This document shows positions 7,635 through 16,149 of a stretch of DNA of 30,113 nt, piece after piece. Below the pieces are notes generated by a model. That model ran no database searches, was not told where the DNA came from, and saw only the letters and a list, made by a program, of their open reading frames with translations. Source of the DNA: Bacillota bacterium (GTDB taxonomy: Bacteria > Bacillota > Clostridia > Christensenellales > Aristaeellaceae). Positions within the stretch are counted from its first letter, which is position 1. Each line of letters starts with the position of its first letter. The DNA lies in the NCBI GenBank assembly GCA_023416585.1, contig JAEZHM010000115.1, forward strand, positions 1 through 30,113, given 5' to 3'. Made by a program: the position numbers and the translations under genes.

Positions 7635-8723
7635 TCAAAGCTCCGCCGCGTCGTTTTCCTTCTGGTAAAAGCCCCGTTCCAACACCTTATCGAACCAGGT
7701 TTTGCAACTTTGCTCCAGCTTCATGGGATAGCTTACGCATTCCCGCATCAATTCTACCAACAGCACCTGCATTTTCAATTCAAATCCATCAATGGCGGGA
7801 ATAAGCCAGCCGTTCATATCCACCATGCCGTTGCGGGTGGCGGTCAGCAGCATTTCACGCTCCATATCCCCGTCATGCATCACGGTCATATCTTTCAACA
7901 GGTATGCCAGCGCAGCCATCAGGCCATAGCAGCCCCAGTCGGATACCGTGGCGGTGATTATATGATCGGCCTGGGTCCTAACGCAAATCCCCCCGCCGCA
8001 GCCGCAGGCACAGCCGCCTGGCGCGGCGTAGGGGATATTTTCTTGAATGTGCTCGGATATGGCGCCCAAGCCCATTTCGTTGCCCAGGTCGCCGATGGCA
8101 ATGGTCAGTATCTTCCGTTTGAACATCAGTTCAAACAACACGTCAGACTTGTCTTCCAACGCCGTTACGTTTTTGCCGATGGCATTGTGGTATACGCCCA
8201 AGCTGTTTGCGCCGGGATGCTCGATGCTGATGCCTGCCGTCGGAATATATTTATCCAGCAGATCCTCCGCCTGTTTTTGCGCGGCTTGCACATCCTTGGT
8301 AAAGGGGATCAATGCCACCGCCGCGGGATATTTTTGCGCTTCCTCAATGGTATCATAGGCGTGCAGCCCTGCCACGGGCGCCATGTTCCTGGCAGCCGCA
8401 ATGCAGTCCTCCGGGCAGATGAGCACCGGCACCGCCTGAAAACCCCGGGCCAGGGCGCGGGCCAGCAGAACGGAACTGACAATGCCATCCGTTTCCGGCT
8501 TTTGATGGGTAGGCAGCACAAAGCCCGTAAAAATATAAACCAGGCTGCCGGGCTGCAATACTTTTTTCAAATGAAGCGCAGCGTTCATGGTCAGGGGGAT
8601 CTTGCATTTTTCCCGCGCGCCCTTGTATAGGATGCGGCACACGCCATAGCCGCGGGGGTCCAGGTTCATCAGGTCGTCCAGGTTCTGGCCAACGTTTAAG
8701 CGGGTCAGCTGCTGTTGGTTCAT
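7635..8723 (-). CDS. DUF4392 protein, homologous to the C-terminal part of D-glutamate cyclase
   Basis: A 362-residue protein with no signal peptide, recognised as DUF4392 (D-glutamate-cyclase-like C-terminal family). Visible conserved stretches are a nucleotide/substrate-type loop FTGFVLPTHQKPETDG (65-80), IEHPGANSLGVYHN (167-180), GDLGNEMGLG (211-220), and SDWGCYGLM (261-269). A tight cysteine cluster C238, C240, C242, C247 lies in a glycine-rich stretch and could bind metal. In mitochondrial DGLUCY this region is fused to a DUF1445 part. The start at 8723 is preferred: GAGGT lies 7 nt upstream, and the longer frame to 8804 would overlap the transaminase gene. It follows that gene by 22 bp in one operon. 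The exact reaction is inferred, not shown. Confidence 0.85.
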   Translation of the reverse strand: MNQQQLTRLNVGQNLDDLMNLDPRGYGVCRILYKGAREKCKIPLTMNAALHLKKVLQPGSLVYIFTGFVLPTHQKPETDGIVSSVLLARALARGFQAVPVLICPEDCIAAARNMAPVAGLHAYDTIEEAQKYPAAVALIPFTKDVQAAQKQAEDLLDKYIPTAGISIEHPGANSLGVYHNAIGKNVTALEDKSDVLFELMFKRKILTIAIGDLGNEMGLGAISEHIQENIPYAAPGGCACGCGGGICVRTQADHIITATVSDWGCYGLMAALAYLLKDMTVMHDGDMEREMLLTATRNGMVDMNGWLIPAIDGFELKMQVLLVELMRECVSYPMKLEQSCKTWFDKVLERGFYQKENDAAEL

Positions 8724-8745
8724 GACAAAGACCTCAAAAATTACA

Positions 8746-9609
8746 TTATGATACGGGCGTTGCCACTGGGCTGGTGGCGGCGTGCAGGCGGGCCATGGAG
8801 GCATCCTGCAGCGAACTCAAAAGTTCCGGAGCACGCCCGCCAACCGGTTTGCCGTCAATATGGCTTACAGGGCAGCAAAGCGCGCCGGCGCTGGTGTAGA
8901 TCACTTCGTCGGCATCCATCAACTCATCCACGGTAAATGCTTTTTCCATCACAGGAATGTTGTGTTCTTTGGCAAGGCCGATCAATACCATCCTGGTGAT
9001 ACCCGGCAGGATCAAATTGCTGAGCGGTGCGGTGCGGAACACGCCATTCTTAAGAATGTGGATGTTGCTGTGGGCACACTCGGTAACGACGCCGTCGCGG
9101 TGGAATACCGCCTCGTCGCAGCCTGCTTCCAATGCGCGCTGGGAGGCGATTACGTTGGGCAGCAGGTTAAGGGTCTTGATATTGCAGTGGAAATAGCGCG
9201 TGTCCGGCACTGTGATCAGCTTATACTTCTGATAGACATTCTTCAAAGGATTGTGACGGATGGTTACCCACAGGTTGGGCCCTGTTGCAGCGCCGGTAAA
9301 GGCATGGTTGCGGATGCCGGTGCCGCGTGTCACCTGCCAATATACGATGCTCTCCTTGCTGTCCACCTTTTTGACAAGGTCGTAAAGCAACTCAGACATT
9401 TCTTCCTTGCTCATAACAAGAGGGATTTCAATCAAAGCGGCACTGTTATAAAACCGGTCGATGTGCTCTTTCAAGTCGTAGATAATATGGTTCACAGCAT
9501 ACGTGGCATCGTATACGCCATCGCCGAAGTAGCTGACCCGGTCGTTCATGGGCACCATCATATCCTGAATCAGGCCGATTTTCCCATTGTAATAACCAAG
9601 GTTCTCCAT
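8746..9609 (-). CDS. dat: D-amino-acid aminotransferase (class IV PLP, D-alanine transaminase-like)
   Basis: A 287-residue fold-type IV aminotransferase that would exchange the amino group between D-alanine and 2-oxoglutarate, giving pyruvate and D-glutamate. PLP should bind K145 (IKTLNLL), with E177 in VVTECAHSN contacting the ring nitrogen. The RGTGIRNHAF segment carries R100 and H102, matching the Arg98/His100 carboxylate trap of Bacillus D-amino-acid transaminase, which favours this call over branched-chain aminotransferase or aminodeoxychorismate lyase. GGAGG precedes the ATG. It is the first gene of a two-gene operon with the DUF4392 gene, driven by a promoter about 95 bp upstream. D-glutamate from it would be the substrate of a D-glutamate cyclase. 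Confidence 0.88.
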   Translation of the reverse strand: MENLGYYNGKIGLIQDMMVPMNDRVSYFGDGVYDATYAVNHIIYDLKEHIDRFYNSAALIEIPLVMSKEEMSELLYDLVKKVDSKESIVYWQVTRGTGIRNHAFTGAATGPNLWVTIRHNPLKNVYQKYKLITVPDTRYFHCNIKTLNLLPNVIASQRALEAGCDEAVFHRDGVVTECAHSNIHILKNGVFRTAPLSNLILPGITRMVLIGLAKEHNIPVMEKAFTVDELMDADEVIYTSAGALCCPVSHIDGKPVGGRAPELLSSLQDASMARLHAATSPVATPVS

Positions 9610-9701
9610 TTTATGCCTCCATTTATTATAGGAAGGCGCCCTGGCCGCTTATGGCATTTTTACCACCAGAAGCCGGCACTTCCTTATTTTGTTTCGATAG
9701 T

Positions 9702-9730
9702 ATCATACTGCGATATGGCTGATTTGTAAA
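9702..9730 (-). promoter_or_regulatory. Promoter of the dat-DUF4392 operon
   Basis: The minus strand has TTTACA (9725-9730), a 17-bp spacer and TATGAT (9702-9707). The predicted leader is about 85 nt. The 100 bp further upstream are very AT-rich. Confidence 0.7.
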
Positions 9731-9823
9731 TCAATTTTGCATATAACTTAATTTAATCGTTTTACTAATCAATCAATCTATAAAATTCGGCATTATGGGA
9801 TCATAAATATGCGTTTTTTACGT

Positions 9824-9868
9824 ATAAAGAAACCCGGACCGCGGCTTGATTATACGGTCCGGGTTTTT
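9824..9868 (-). terminator. Terminator of the maltodextrin operon (possibly bidirectional)
   Basis: A 12-bp perfect stem, AAACCCGGACCG with CGGTCCGGGTTT, starts 16 bp after the amylase stop. On the minus strand it runs into TTTCTTTAT; on the plus strand it runs into TTTTTGATTTAT. Confidence 0.88.
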
Positions 9869-9881
9869 GATTTATAGAGTA

Positions 9882-11381
9882 TCAGTCGCCAACAATCAGC
9901 GTACTGTATGGCGGAAGCATCACTGAATCGCCTTCACGCTGAATCTCCCCGTTTTGATATACCGTTTCTAACGCGGACCCAACGGTTGCCGTTTGATCCT
10001 TGGCGGTGAAATTGTGAATCACATACAGCGTTTCATCCCCGCCCTGCATGGTATACGAAGCCAGCACATCGTTGCCGGCGTCAAAATAGGAAAGCGTTCC
10101 CGTTAATAATGCGGGATGATCATTGCGCAAAGCAATCAATGTTTTATAGTGGCTTAAGAGGGAGCTGGGATCACCCTGCTGCTCCGCAACCGGCTTGGTT
10201 AACTTGTTATACCGCGATTCCCGCCAGCTGGCCTGCAAGGAATCTCCGCCACCCCAGAGCATGGGCGTACGGATCTCCTCGTCCGGCTTTGCGCCCAGCA
10301 TGCCTATTTCTTCCCCGTAGTATACAATGGGGTTGCCCGGCAGCGTCAAAAGCATACCGGCCGCCATCTTCGCCCGTTCAGGCTTGGCTCCTACCATGCC
10401 ATAGATACGGTTCTGGTCATGGTTGGTCAAGAACGGGGCGTCGACCACGTTTTCCCGAACTTTCGCATAGGCATCATAGACTTTTTGAAGTTTTTGCACG
10501 TATACTTTTCCGGATCCGCCGGACTTTACCAGGTCGGTAATATACTCCCCAACATCAAAATCGAGCGCCGAATCCAATCCTCTGAGCAGCTGTGCCCGCC
10601 GCTCCACGTTTTCCCATGCTTCTCCAAGAATGTAGCAATCGGGATGGCTTCCCTTAATGGCTGTAAAAAATTCCTGCCACCACGCTGCAGACCGTTCCGT
10701 ATCCTGGGTAAGGCTTTCTTCCCCTTCGCCATAGATATGGGATGTGGCGTCCAGGCGGAAACCATCCACACCCTTGTCCAGCCAGTACTGGACGATGGAT
10801 ATGACCTCCTGGCGTACGACAGGCGAATCAAAATTCAAGTCGGGCATCCCATCCCAGAAAAGGGCGTAATACCAACCGCTTTCGGTCTCTTTCCAAACAC
10901 TATTGCCCCATACCGATTGCTTGAGATTGACGCCGGCAGTCGTTTCATCCGCCCAGTGATACCAGCTGCGCTTTTCACTGGTTGGATCCTTGCTCTGTAT
11001 AAACCATGGGTGTTCCGAGGAAGTATGGTTGAAAGGGATATCCAGAAGTACCTTCATACCCCGCTCATGGGCAGCCGCAAGAAAAGCATCGAAGTCCGCC
11101 ATCGTGCCGTAATCCGCCTTGATGCTGCGGTAGTCCGTCACATCGTAGCCGTGATAGGATGGTGACGGGAATACCGGCATAAGCCAGATACCTTTTATTT
11201 TCAAACTGCTCAAATAATCCAGCTTCTGCGTGAGGCCATTCAGGTCGCCGATGCCGTCGCCGTTGGAATCCGCATAGGAGCGTACGAATATCTCATAATA
11301 GACCCCGCGGTCCATTGCCAGGGCATGAACCGAAAAAAGCAAAGACAGTGCCAGCAACAGAAGGAAAACACGCTTTTTCAT
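9882..11381 (-). CDS. Secreted alpha-amylase family glycoside hydrolase (GH13)
   Basis: A 499-residue GH13 enzyme with an N-terminal signal peptide (residues 1-22, cleavage predicted after ALA), so it acts outside the membrane on alpha-1,4-glucans. Conserved GH13 regions are visible: DIPFNH (114-119), GFRLDATSH with nucleophile D211, ILGEAWE with acid/base E254, and FLTNHD with D322. A (beta/alpha)8 barrel is followed by a C-terminal beta domain from about residue 410. There is no lipobox cysteine and no carbohydrate-binding or wall-anchor domain. The gene starts 6 bp after the malG-type permease gene and ends just before a terminator, so it is the last gene of the operon. Its products could be imported by the transporter encoded upstream. 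Exact specificity (amylase, neopullulanase or related) is uncertain. Confidence 0.92.
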   Translation of the reverse strand: MKKRVFLLLLALSLLFSVHALAMDRGVYYEIFVRSYADSNGDGIGDLNGLTQKLDYLSSLKIKGIWLMPVFPSPSYHGYDVTDYRSIKADYGTMADFDAFLAAAHERGMKVLLDIPFNHTSSEHPWFIQSKDPTSEKRSWYHWADETTAGVNLKQSVWGNSVWKETESGWYYALFWDGMPDLNFDSPVVRQEVISIVQYWLDKGVDGFRLDATSHIYGEGEESLTQDTERSAAWWQEFFTAIKGSHPDCYILGEAWENVERRAQLLRGLDSALDFDVGEYITDLVKSGGSGKVYVQKLQKVYDAYAKVRENVVDAPFLTNHDQNRIYGMVGAKPERAKMAAGMLLTLPGNPIVYYGEEIGMLGAKPDEEIRTPMLWGGGDSLQASWRESRYNKLTKPVAEQQGDPSSLLSHYKTLIALRNDHPALLTGTLSYFDAGNDVLASYTMQGGDETLYVIHNFTAKDQTATVGSALETVYQNGEIQREGDSVMLPPYSTLIVGD

Positions 11382-11387
11382 GTCCGC

Positions 11388-12233
11388 TCACTCCTTTACC
11401 GCACCTGATGCCAGTACCTGCGTCATGTACTGCTGATTGATGGCGAACAGGATCATAAACGGCACGGCCACCAGCACGGCCCCCGCGGCAAACATGGTGA
11501 AATTCACTCTCTCCCGGCCGTTGATCATATCAAACAAGCCGATGGCCAGCGTCTTCCTGGCATCAGATTTGATCAGCAGCCGGGGCAGTATGAAGTCCAT
11601 CCACGGCCCCGTAAAGCTGGTAACGGCAAGGAATGTGACCATGGGCCGGGCGATGGGCAGTATGATTTTCACAAAGGAGCGGAAATATCCCGCGCCGTCC
11701 ACCCGCGCAGCCTCATCCAGCGAGCGGGGAATGGTGTCCAGATACCCTTTGATCAGCCATGTGTTGTAAGGGACCTGCCCGGCGGCATACACCAGGATCA
11801 GACCCAGGTGCGAATCCAAAAGCCCCAGCCGCCAGACAAGCACATACAGCGCAATCATCCCCGCAAAGGAAGGGAACATCTGCAAAATCAGCATACCCAT
11901 GAGCATGGGCTTCTTCGCCTTGAAGCGGAACCTGGAGAAGATGTACGCCGCTACCGTGGTGATGCAAACCGACAGCACGGAATTTATAGCGGCAATTTTG
12001 AGCGTATTCAAATACCAGTTCAAATACTTGGTGTCGTGGAACAAGCGGTCGAACTGGCGCAACGAAAATTGCTGAGGGAAGGGATAGACGCCAAGACCTG
12101 CCAGAGAATCCCCCTGGGAAAAGGCGCTGGATATGGTGAACAGGAGTGGATAGATCACCAGGATCACCACAAAAATCAGGAAAGCGTACAGTACGACATA
12201 GCGCAGCGCCTGCATGAAGCGGGATGAATGCAT
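11388..12233 (-). CDS. Maltodextrin-type ABC transporter permease (MalG family)
   Basis: A 281-residue inner-membrane permease with about six hydrophobic segments and the EAA loop EAARVDGAGYFRSFVKIILP (from about residue 174) that docks the ATPase. The C-terminus (QQYMTQVLASGAVKE) is typical of MalG/MdxG. It pairs with the MalF-type permease whose stop codon it overlaps (TAATG), which implies coupled translation. Its own ribosome site is poor, in keeping with coupling. The substrate is inferred from the amylase downstream and the family; other oligosaccharides are possible. Confidence 0.93.
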   Translation of the reverse strand: MHSSRFMQALRYVVLYAFLIFVVILVIYPLLFTISSAFSQGDSLAGLGVYPFPQQFSLRQFDRLFHDTKYLNWYLNTLKIAAINSVLSVCITTVAAYIFSRFRFKAKKPMLMGMLILQMFPSFAGMIALYVLVWRLGLLDSHLGLILVYAAGQVPYNTWLIKGYLDTIPRSLDEAARVDGAGYFRSFVKIILPIARPMVTFLAVTSFTGPWMDFILPRLLIKSDARKTLAIGLFDMINGRERVNFTMFAAGAVLVAVPFMILFAINQQYMTQVLASGAVKE

Positions 12234-13567
12234 TACAGCTCACCATCCTTAAACGCCTTTGTCCGGGAGAAGTTGTAGATGGCAAAGGGCGCAACTACCA
12301 CAAACAGCAAAATAGCCAGCACCGCCGCCTTGTTGTATTGGCGCAGGTCGTAGGTAAGTTTGTACATCCAGCTCATCAGAATATCGGTGCCGCCGGCGCC
12401 GGACTGCGTGGTAGCCGTATCAGTAGGCCCGCCCTGGGTGAGGTAGTAGACGGCCCCGAAATTGTTGAGGTTGTAGGAAAAGCTCATGATAAACAAGGGG
12501 ATTGTCTGATAAAGCACCAGCGGCAGCGTGATCTTTATGAATTGCTGACGACGGCTCGCGCCGTCTATCTGCGCGGCCTCATACAATTCGCCGGGCACGG
12601 ATGTCATGACGCCTGTGATCAGCATCATAAAGTACGGGAATCCCAGCCATAGATTTACCAATACGCAGGAGAACCGGGCCAGCCCGATCTCCGACAGCCA
12701 GGGGATATCCTGGGCAATGATCCCCCATTGTTTCAGCAGCCCGTTGATAGGGCCGAACTGTCCGTTTAGCAGGTTGCGCCACACCATCAGCGAAAGCATG
12801 GCAGGCACGGAATAAGGCAGCACATAGATGCTGCGGAACAGTTTGGGAAGCTTCAGCTTTCGGTTAATCAGCGTCAATGCCATGAGCATGCCGCCCGCAT
12901 AGCTGGTGGAGGTAGCCAGAGCCGCCCACAGGAACGTCCAAATGACGGTACGCGCAAAAGCGCCGGACCAGAGGGGCCGGTTCGCAATTTCTTTAAATGT
13001 GCCAAGGCCGACCCAGTCTACGGTATTGGCGGGCGGGATACTTTTCGGCGAAGAATAATTCGTGAAGGCAATCAATGCGGAGAATAAAAGAGGGATGAGT
13101 ATAAAAAACACGATCATCACCAGGATGGGTGAAAGCCCCACCACAGCAAAGGATGTGTCTGCCAGCGAACTTAAAAAAAACCGGTTGGTGGGGTAGCTGC
13201 CTGTACGCTGATACTTGCGCTGCGTGTTAGCCGCATCCCGGATATTGGCGATATACAGGCCGATGAATGCAATGAACAGGATGATATAGATGATTCCCTC
13301 TACCATCATGAACAGGGAATTGTCGCGCTGCAAAATGGGTAATTCGGGGTGCGCGTCGCCCAGCGTGATGAACCCACGGATCTTTGAGTAAAAAGCAGTG
13401 CAGTTTAAAAGCACCACAAGCTCTGCCAGCGAAAAAAAAGCACCTTTGATATACTGCTTTTGAAACAATATCTGTCCCAGCCCCATAAACAGGCTGGATG
13501 CGGCAACAGGCCGCCTGTCCGCAATCCGTTCAGCCTTTTTCGGCGCTTTTATAGCAAGCTGCGCCAT
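12233..13567 (-). CDS. Maltodextrin-type ABC transporter permease (MalF family)
   Basis: A 444-residue membrane permease. The N-terminal third has extra hydrophobic segments before the transport domain, as in MalF/MdxF, and the EAA loop EAAQIDGASRRQQFIKITLP starts near residue 330. The start at 13567 is chosen because GGAGGAGG precedes it. A longer open frame reaches 13735, but its extra residues translate repeat block R2 and are not likely to be real. The gene lies about 295 bp behind malE, a wide gap for one operon, filled by R2 and a GC-rich hairpin. Confidence 0.92.
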   Translation of the reverse strand: MAQLAIKAPKKAERIADRRPVAASSLFMGLGQILFQKQYIKGAFFSLAELVVLLNCTAFYSKIRGFITLGDAHPELPILQRDNSLFMMVEGIIYIILFIAFIGLYIANIRDAANTQRKYQRTGSYPTNRFFLSSLADTSFAVVGLSPILVMIVFFILIPLLFSALIAFTNYSSPKSIPPANTVDWVGLGTFKEIANRPLWSGAFARTVIWTFLWAALATSTSYAGGMLMALTLINRKLKLPKLFRSIYVLPYSVPAMLSLMVWRNLLNGQFGPINGLLKQWGIIAQDIPWLSEIGLARFSCVLVNLWLGFPYFMMLITGVMTSVPGELYEAAQIDGASRRQQFIKITLPLVLYQTIPLFIMSFSYNLNNFGAVYYLTQGGPTDTATTQSGAGGTDILMSWMYKLTYDLRQYNKAAVLAILLFVVVAPFAIYNFSRTKAFKDGEL

Positions 13568-13648
13568 GCGGGCCACCTCCTCCATAACCTCACAAAATAG
13601 CCTTACGCTAAAAACCACTGGAATGAGCCGGGGTGTTGATTTCATATG

Positions 13649-13778
13649 AAGGCTTCCGCTTGGGGAGAAGCTTAAGACGAAGTCGACTGATGAAGTGTAA
13701 AGAAAGAGCGTCTTTTCCGGTATGAGGCACCTCATCCGGCACTTCGTGCCACCTTCTCCTCAAAGTGAAGGCTTTCGA
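13649..13778. repeat. Diverged mosaic repeat copy R2 inside the maltodextrin operon
   Basis: The segment contains GACGAAGTCGACTGATGAAG, GCACCTCATCCGGCACTTCG and GCCACCTTCTCCTCAA, which are variants of modules found in R1 and R4. Its arms are more degraded than in the other blocks. It lies in the gap between malE and malF, not at an operon boundary. Confidence 0.7.
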
Positions 13779-13824
13779 AAACTGTTGCCATTATCAATCA
13801 TAAGGTTCTCAGATCATTTCGAAC

Positions 13825-13846
13825 AGAGGGGGCCGAAGCCCCCTCT
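13825..13846 (-). terminator. GC-rich hairpin after malE (partial terminator or mRNA-stabilising stem)
   Basis: AGAGGGGGC pairs with GCCCCCTCT around a short loop, 17 bp after the malE stop. No T-run follows on the minus strand, so it is more likely to protect the malE message or to reduce read-through than to stop transcription fully. This would give more binding protein than permease. Confidence 0.6.
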
Positions 13847-13862
13847 ATTCTCTATAGAGCGT

Positions 13863-15062
13863 TTACTTGCCGATGGATTCGATGACAAGAGCCGCGGCAT
13901 CCAGCTCGGTCTTTACATCGCTGCCGTTCCAGATGTTGTTGAAGGCGGGGCCCATGCTGGACCAGTAGCCGTCCATGGCGGGGATGGAGGGCATGGGTTT
14001 GGCATACTTGGCCTGCTCCATGATGCCAGCAAAGTAGGGGTTGTCGGAAACGACGTCGGTGCGGGGGGAGATGGTGTTGGTCATCTGGCTGCGCAGCGTC
14101 TGCATATCGTTTGTGAGCAGGAAGGCAGCGAAGTCCTGAGCCTCTTTAGGGTGCTGGGAGAAGGCGGACACATACATGCCGCGCACGCCGGAGAAGGAAG
14201 CGGGAGGGGTTGTGGTCTCGGGCAGGGCGGGCAGGGGCGCGATGCCCAGGTTGATGCCGGCCTTGACAGCCGCGTCGATGGACCAGGGGCCGGTGATGTA
14301 CATGGCGGCTGTCTTTGTCTCAAAGAAAGCGCTGGTGCAGAAGGCGCCGGTCATATCTTCGGCGGCCACGGGCAGGATCTTGCCTTTCAGGGTGGAGAAG
14401 TAGGTCATGCCCTTGATGGAGGCTTCGCTGTTGATGTCGTGCTTGCTCTGGTCATCGCCGGCCGGTCCAAACAGGTCCGCACCATAGGCGCTGATGAAGA
14501 TGTAGTTGTAATAGGGAGCTGAAACTTCCCAAACGAGGCCGAACTTGTTGTTGGCAACATCGTTGTAGGTGGCGCAGAACTTCTCCACCTCTTCCCAGGT
14601 CTTGGGCGCTTCGGGGATGAGGTCCTTGTTGTAGAACAGCGCGTAGGTCTCGATAGCCGTGGGATAGCCGTAGGTCACGCCGCCATAGGTAACGGCATTG
14701 AACGCGGGAGTCATAAAGGATTTTTGCACTTCTTCGGCGGCGGAGTTGGGCAGCGCCAACTGGCCTACCACCATCTGGCCCAGCTTGTCGTGGGGAGCGG
14801 CAAATACGTCGGGGCCGACGCCGGCGGGGCCGTCCAGCTCCAGCTTCTGTACCGCGTCGGTGTGGGCGATGGAGTTGAACTCAAAGGTTACATTGGGATG
14901 CTGTTCGGTGTACTTTTGCGCGGCTGCTTTGATAAAATCAAGCTCTACGCCTTCGGATTCCCATACCAGCAGCGTTACCTTTTCTTCGGCCAATGCAGCG
15001 GTGAGGGACATAGCGCCCAGCATAAGCGTAAGCGCCAACAGGACCGACAGGATCTTCTTCAT
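13863..15062 (-). CDS. Extracellular solute-binding protein of a maltodextrin-type ABC transporter (MalE family)
   Basis: A 399-residue family 1 binding protein. Residues 1-25 form a signal peptide (MKKILSVLLALTL..., predicted cleavage after ALA). The mature start EEKVTLLVWESEG and the GPDVFAAPHDKLGQM segment are typical of maltose/maltodextrin-binding proteins. There is no lipobox cysteine at the cleavage site, which is odd for a monoderm Firmicute, where such proteins are usually lipid-anchored. GGAGG precedes the ATG. The gene lies 55 bp behind lacI, so both probably share one transcript; the permeases and amylase follow. Confidence 0.93.
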   Translation of the reverse strand: MKKILSVLLALTLMLGAMSLTAALAEEKVTLLVWESEGVELDFIKAAAQKYTEQHPNVTFEFNSIAHTDAVQKLELDGPAGVGPDVFAAPHDKLGQMVVGQLALPNSAAEEVQKSFMTPAFNAVTYGGVTYGYPTAIETYALFYNKDLIPEAPKTWEEVEKFCATYNDVANNKFGLVWEVSAPYYNYIFISAYGADLFGPAGDDQSKHDINSEASIKGMTYFSTLKGKILPVAAEDMTGAFCTSAFFETKTAAMYITGPWSIDAAVKAGINLGIAPLPALPETTTPPASFSGVRGMYVSAFSQHPKEAQDFAAFLLTNDMQTLRSQMTNTISPRTDVVSDNPYFAGIMEQAKYAKPMPSIPAMDGYWSSMGPAFNNIWNGSDVKTELDAAALVIESIGK

Positions 15063-15117
15063 AGATACATCCTCCTTGCAATTTTATGAAACCGGACTTG
15101 CCGGCTGCATACATCAT

Positions 15118-16125
15118 TCAAACCGGCCGAACCGAATCACCGTTAACAGGCTCGGTATCCAAGAGCACATGGCGGGACGGCTTCCCCGCAATGCTGTCAA
15201 TCAAAAGGGAGACGGAAAGCTGGGCAATCTCATCCACCGGCTGGCGCATGGTTGCCAGCGACGGCGTGATATAGGAAGCCAGTTCTATTCCGTCAAATCC
15301 GATCACGGATACATCCTCAGGCACGCGCAGGCCTTGATCACGAAGCGCCCGGATGACACCTATGGCTATCATGTCGGATATGGCGAATACCGCCGTAAAA
15401 TCGCGTGTCTTCTCTAGAGCCTTTATGGTGGCGTCATATGCGCCTTTTAGCGTAAAGTCCGTATGTATAAACAGATTTGGATCAAATGCTTCCCCATGCA
15501 TTTGATAACTGTCCATGGCACCGGCATAGCGCTGGCCTGTTCCGTCATTGCGTTCTCCCTGATAACCGGCCACGGCAATGCGCCTGTGACCCAAAGCAAA
15601 CAGCCTGTTTGCGGCGTCCATACCGCCTTTGCGGTTGTCCACGCTGACAGAGCTCACTTTTTGTATCTTTAAGGAGGAAGCCTCAACGGTAGAAAAAACA
15701 CAGGGCAGATCCAACTGTACGATTTCTTTTTCCCTGCCGCTTAAATTGCTGCCCAGGAAAATCACGCCGGAAAGCTTGCGCTCCAGATATAACATGCGGG
15801 CCGTTTTAAACTCGTCGGCCTTTTCATCAATAAACTCCAAAAGAAACTGGCATGAGGTCTCTTTTCCGTACTCCAAAATGCGTTCTGCTATATCTGTAAG
15901 GAATATATTCCTGCGGCCATGCAAAATAACAGCCACAAAGTCGGTATGGCGCTGTTTCAAATTGCGGGCGTTGTTGTTGCGCACATAATGCAGCTTGGCA
16001 ATAACACCAAGAACTTTTTCCTTTGTTTCCGGGTCCACATCCATGCGCTCGTTGAGCACACGGGACACCGTGGATATGCTTACGCCGGCCTTTTCGGCCA
16101 CATCCCTGATGGTGACGATTCGCAT
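15118..16125 (-). CDS. LacI-family transcriptional regulator of the maltodextrin operon
   Basis: A 335-residue repressor-type protein. The N-terminal helix-turn-helix TIRDVAEKAGVSISTVSRVLN (residues 5-25) is followed by a hinge region and a periplasmic-binding-protein-like sensor domain, with VIGFDGIELASYITPSLATM near the C-terminus. It is the first gene of the lacI-malE-malF-malG-amylase operon. The dyad at 16150-16169, just downstream of the -10 box of its own promoter, is the likely operator, so it should repress itself and the genes behind it until a sugar, probably maltose or a maltodextrin, binds. The ribosome site before this ATG is weak (AGGG, about 10 nt), which would keep repressor levels low. 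Confidence 0.93.
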   Translation of the reverse strand: MRIVTIRDVAEKAGVSISTVSRVLNERMDVDPETKEKVLGVIAKLHYVRNNNARNLKQRHTDFVAVILHGRRNIFLTDIAERILEYGKETSCQFLLEFIDEKADEFKTARMLYLERKLSGVIFLGSNLSGREKEIVQLDLPCVFSTVEASSLKIQKVSSVSVDNRKGGMDAANRLFALGHRRIAVAGYQGERNDGTGQRYAGAMDSYQMHGEAFDPNLFIHTDFTLKGAYDATIKALEKTRDFTAVFAISDMIAIGVIRALRDQGLRVPEDVSVIGFDGIELASYITPSLATMRQPVDEIAQLSVSLLIDSIAGKPSRHVLLDTEPVNGDSVRPV

Positions 16126-16149
16126 CCCATCACATCCCTATTCCTCTGT

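Noticed and set aside
7581..8630. Long plus-strand open frame (349 codons) opposite the DUF4392 gene
   Set aside because: It lies antisense to a gene with clear family motifs, has no ribosome site and no recognisable domain; it is a shadow of GC-rich codon usage.
12233..13735. Longer N-terminus for the MalF-type permease (500 residues)
   Set aside because: The extra residues translate repeat block R2, and the inner ATG at 13567 has a strong GGAGGAGG site.
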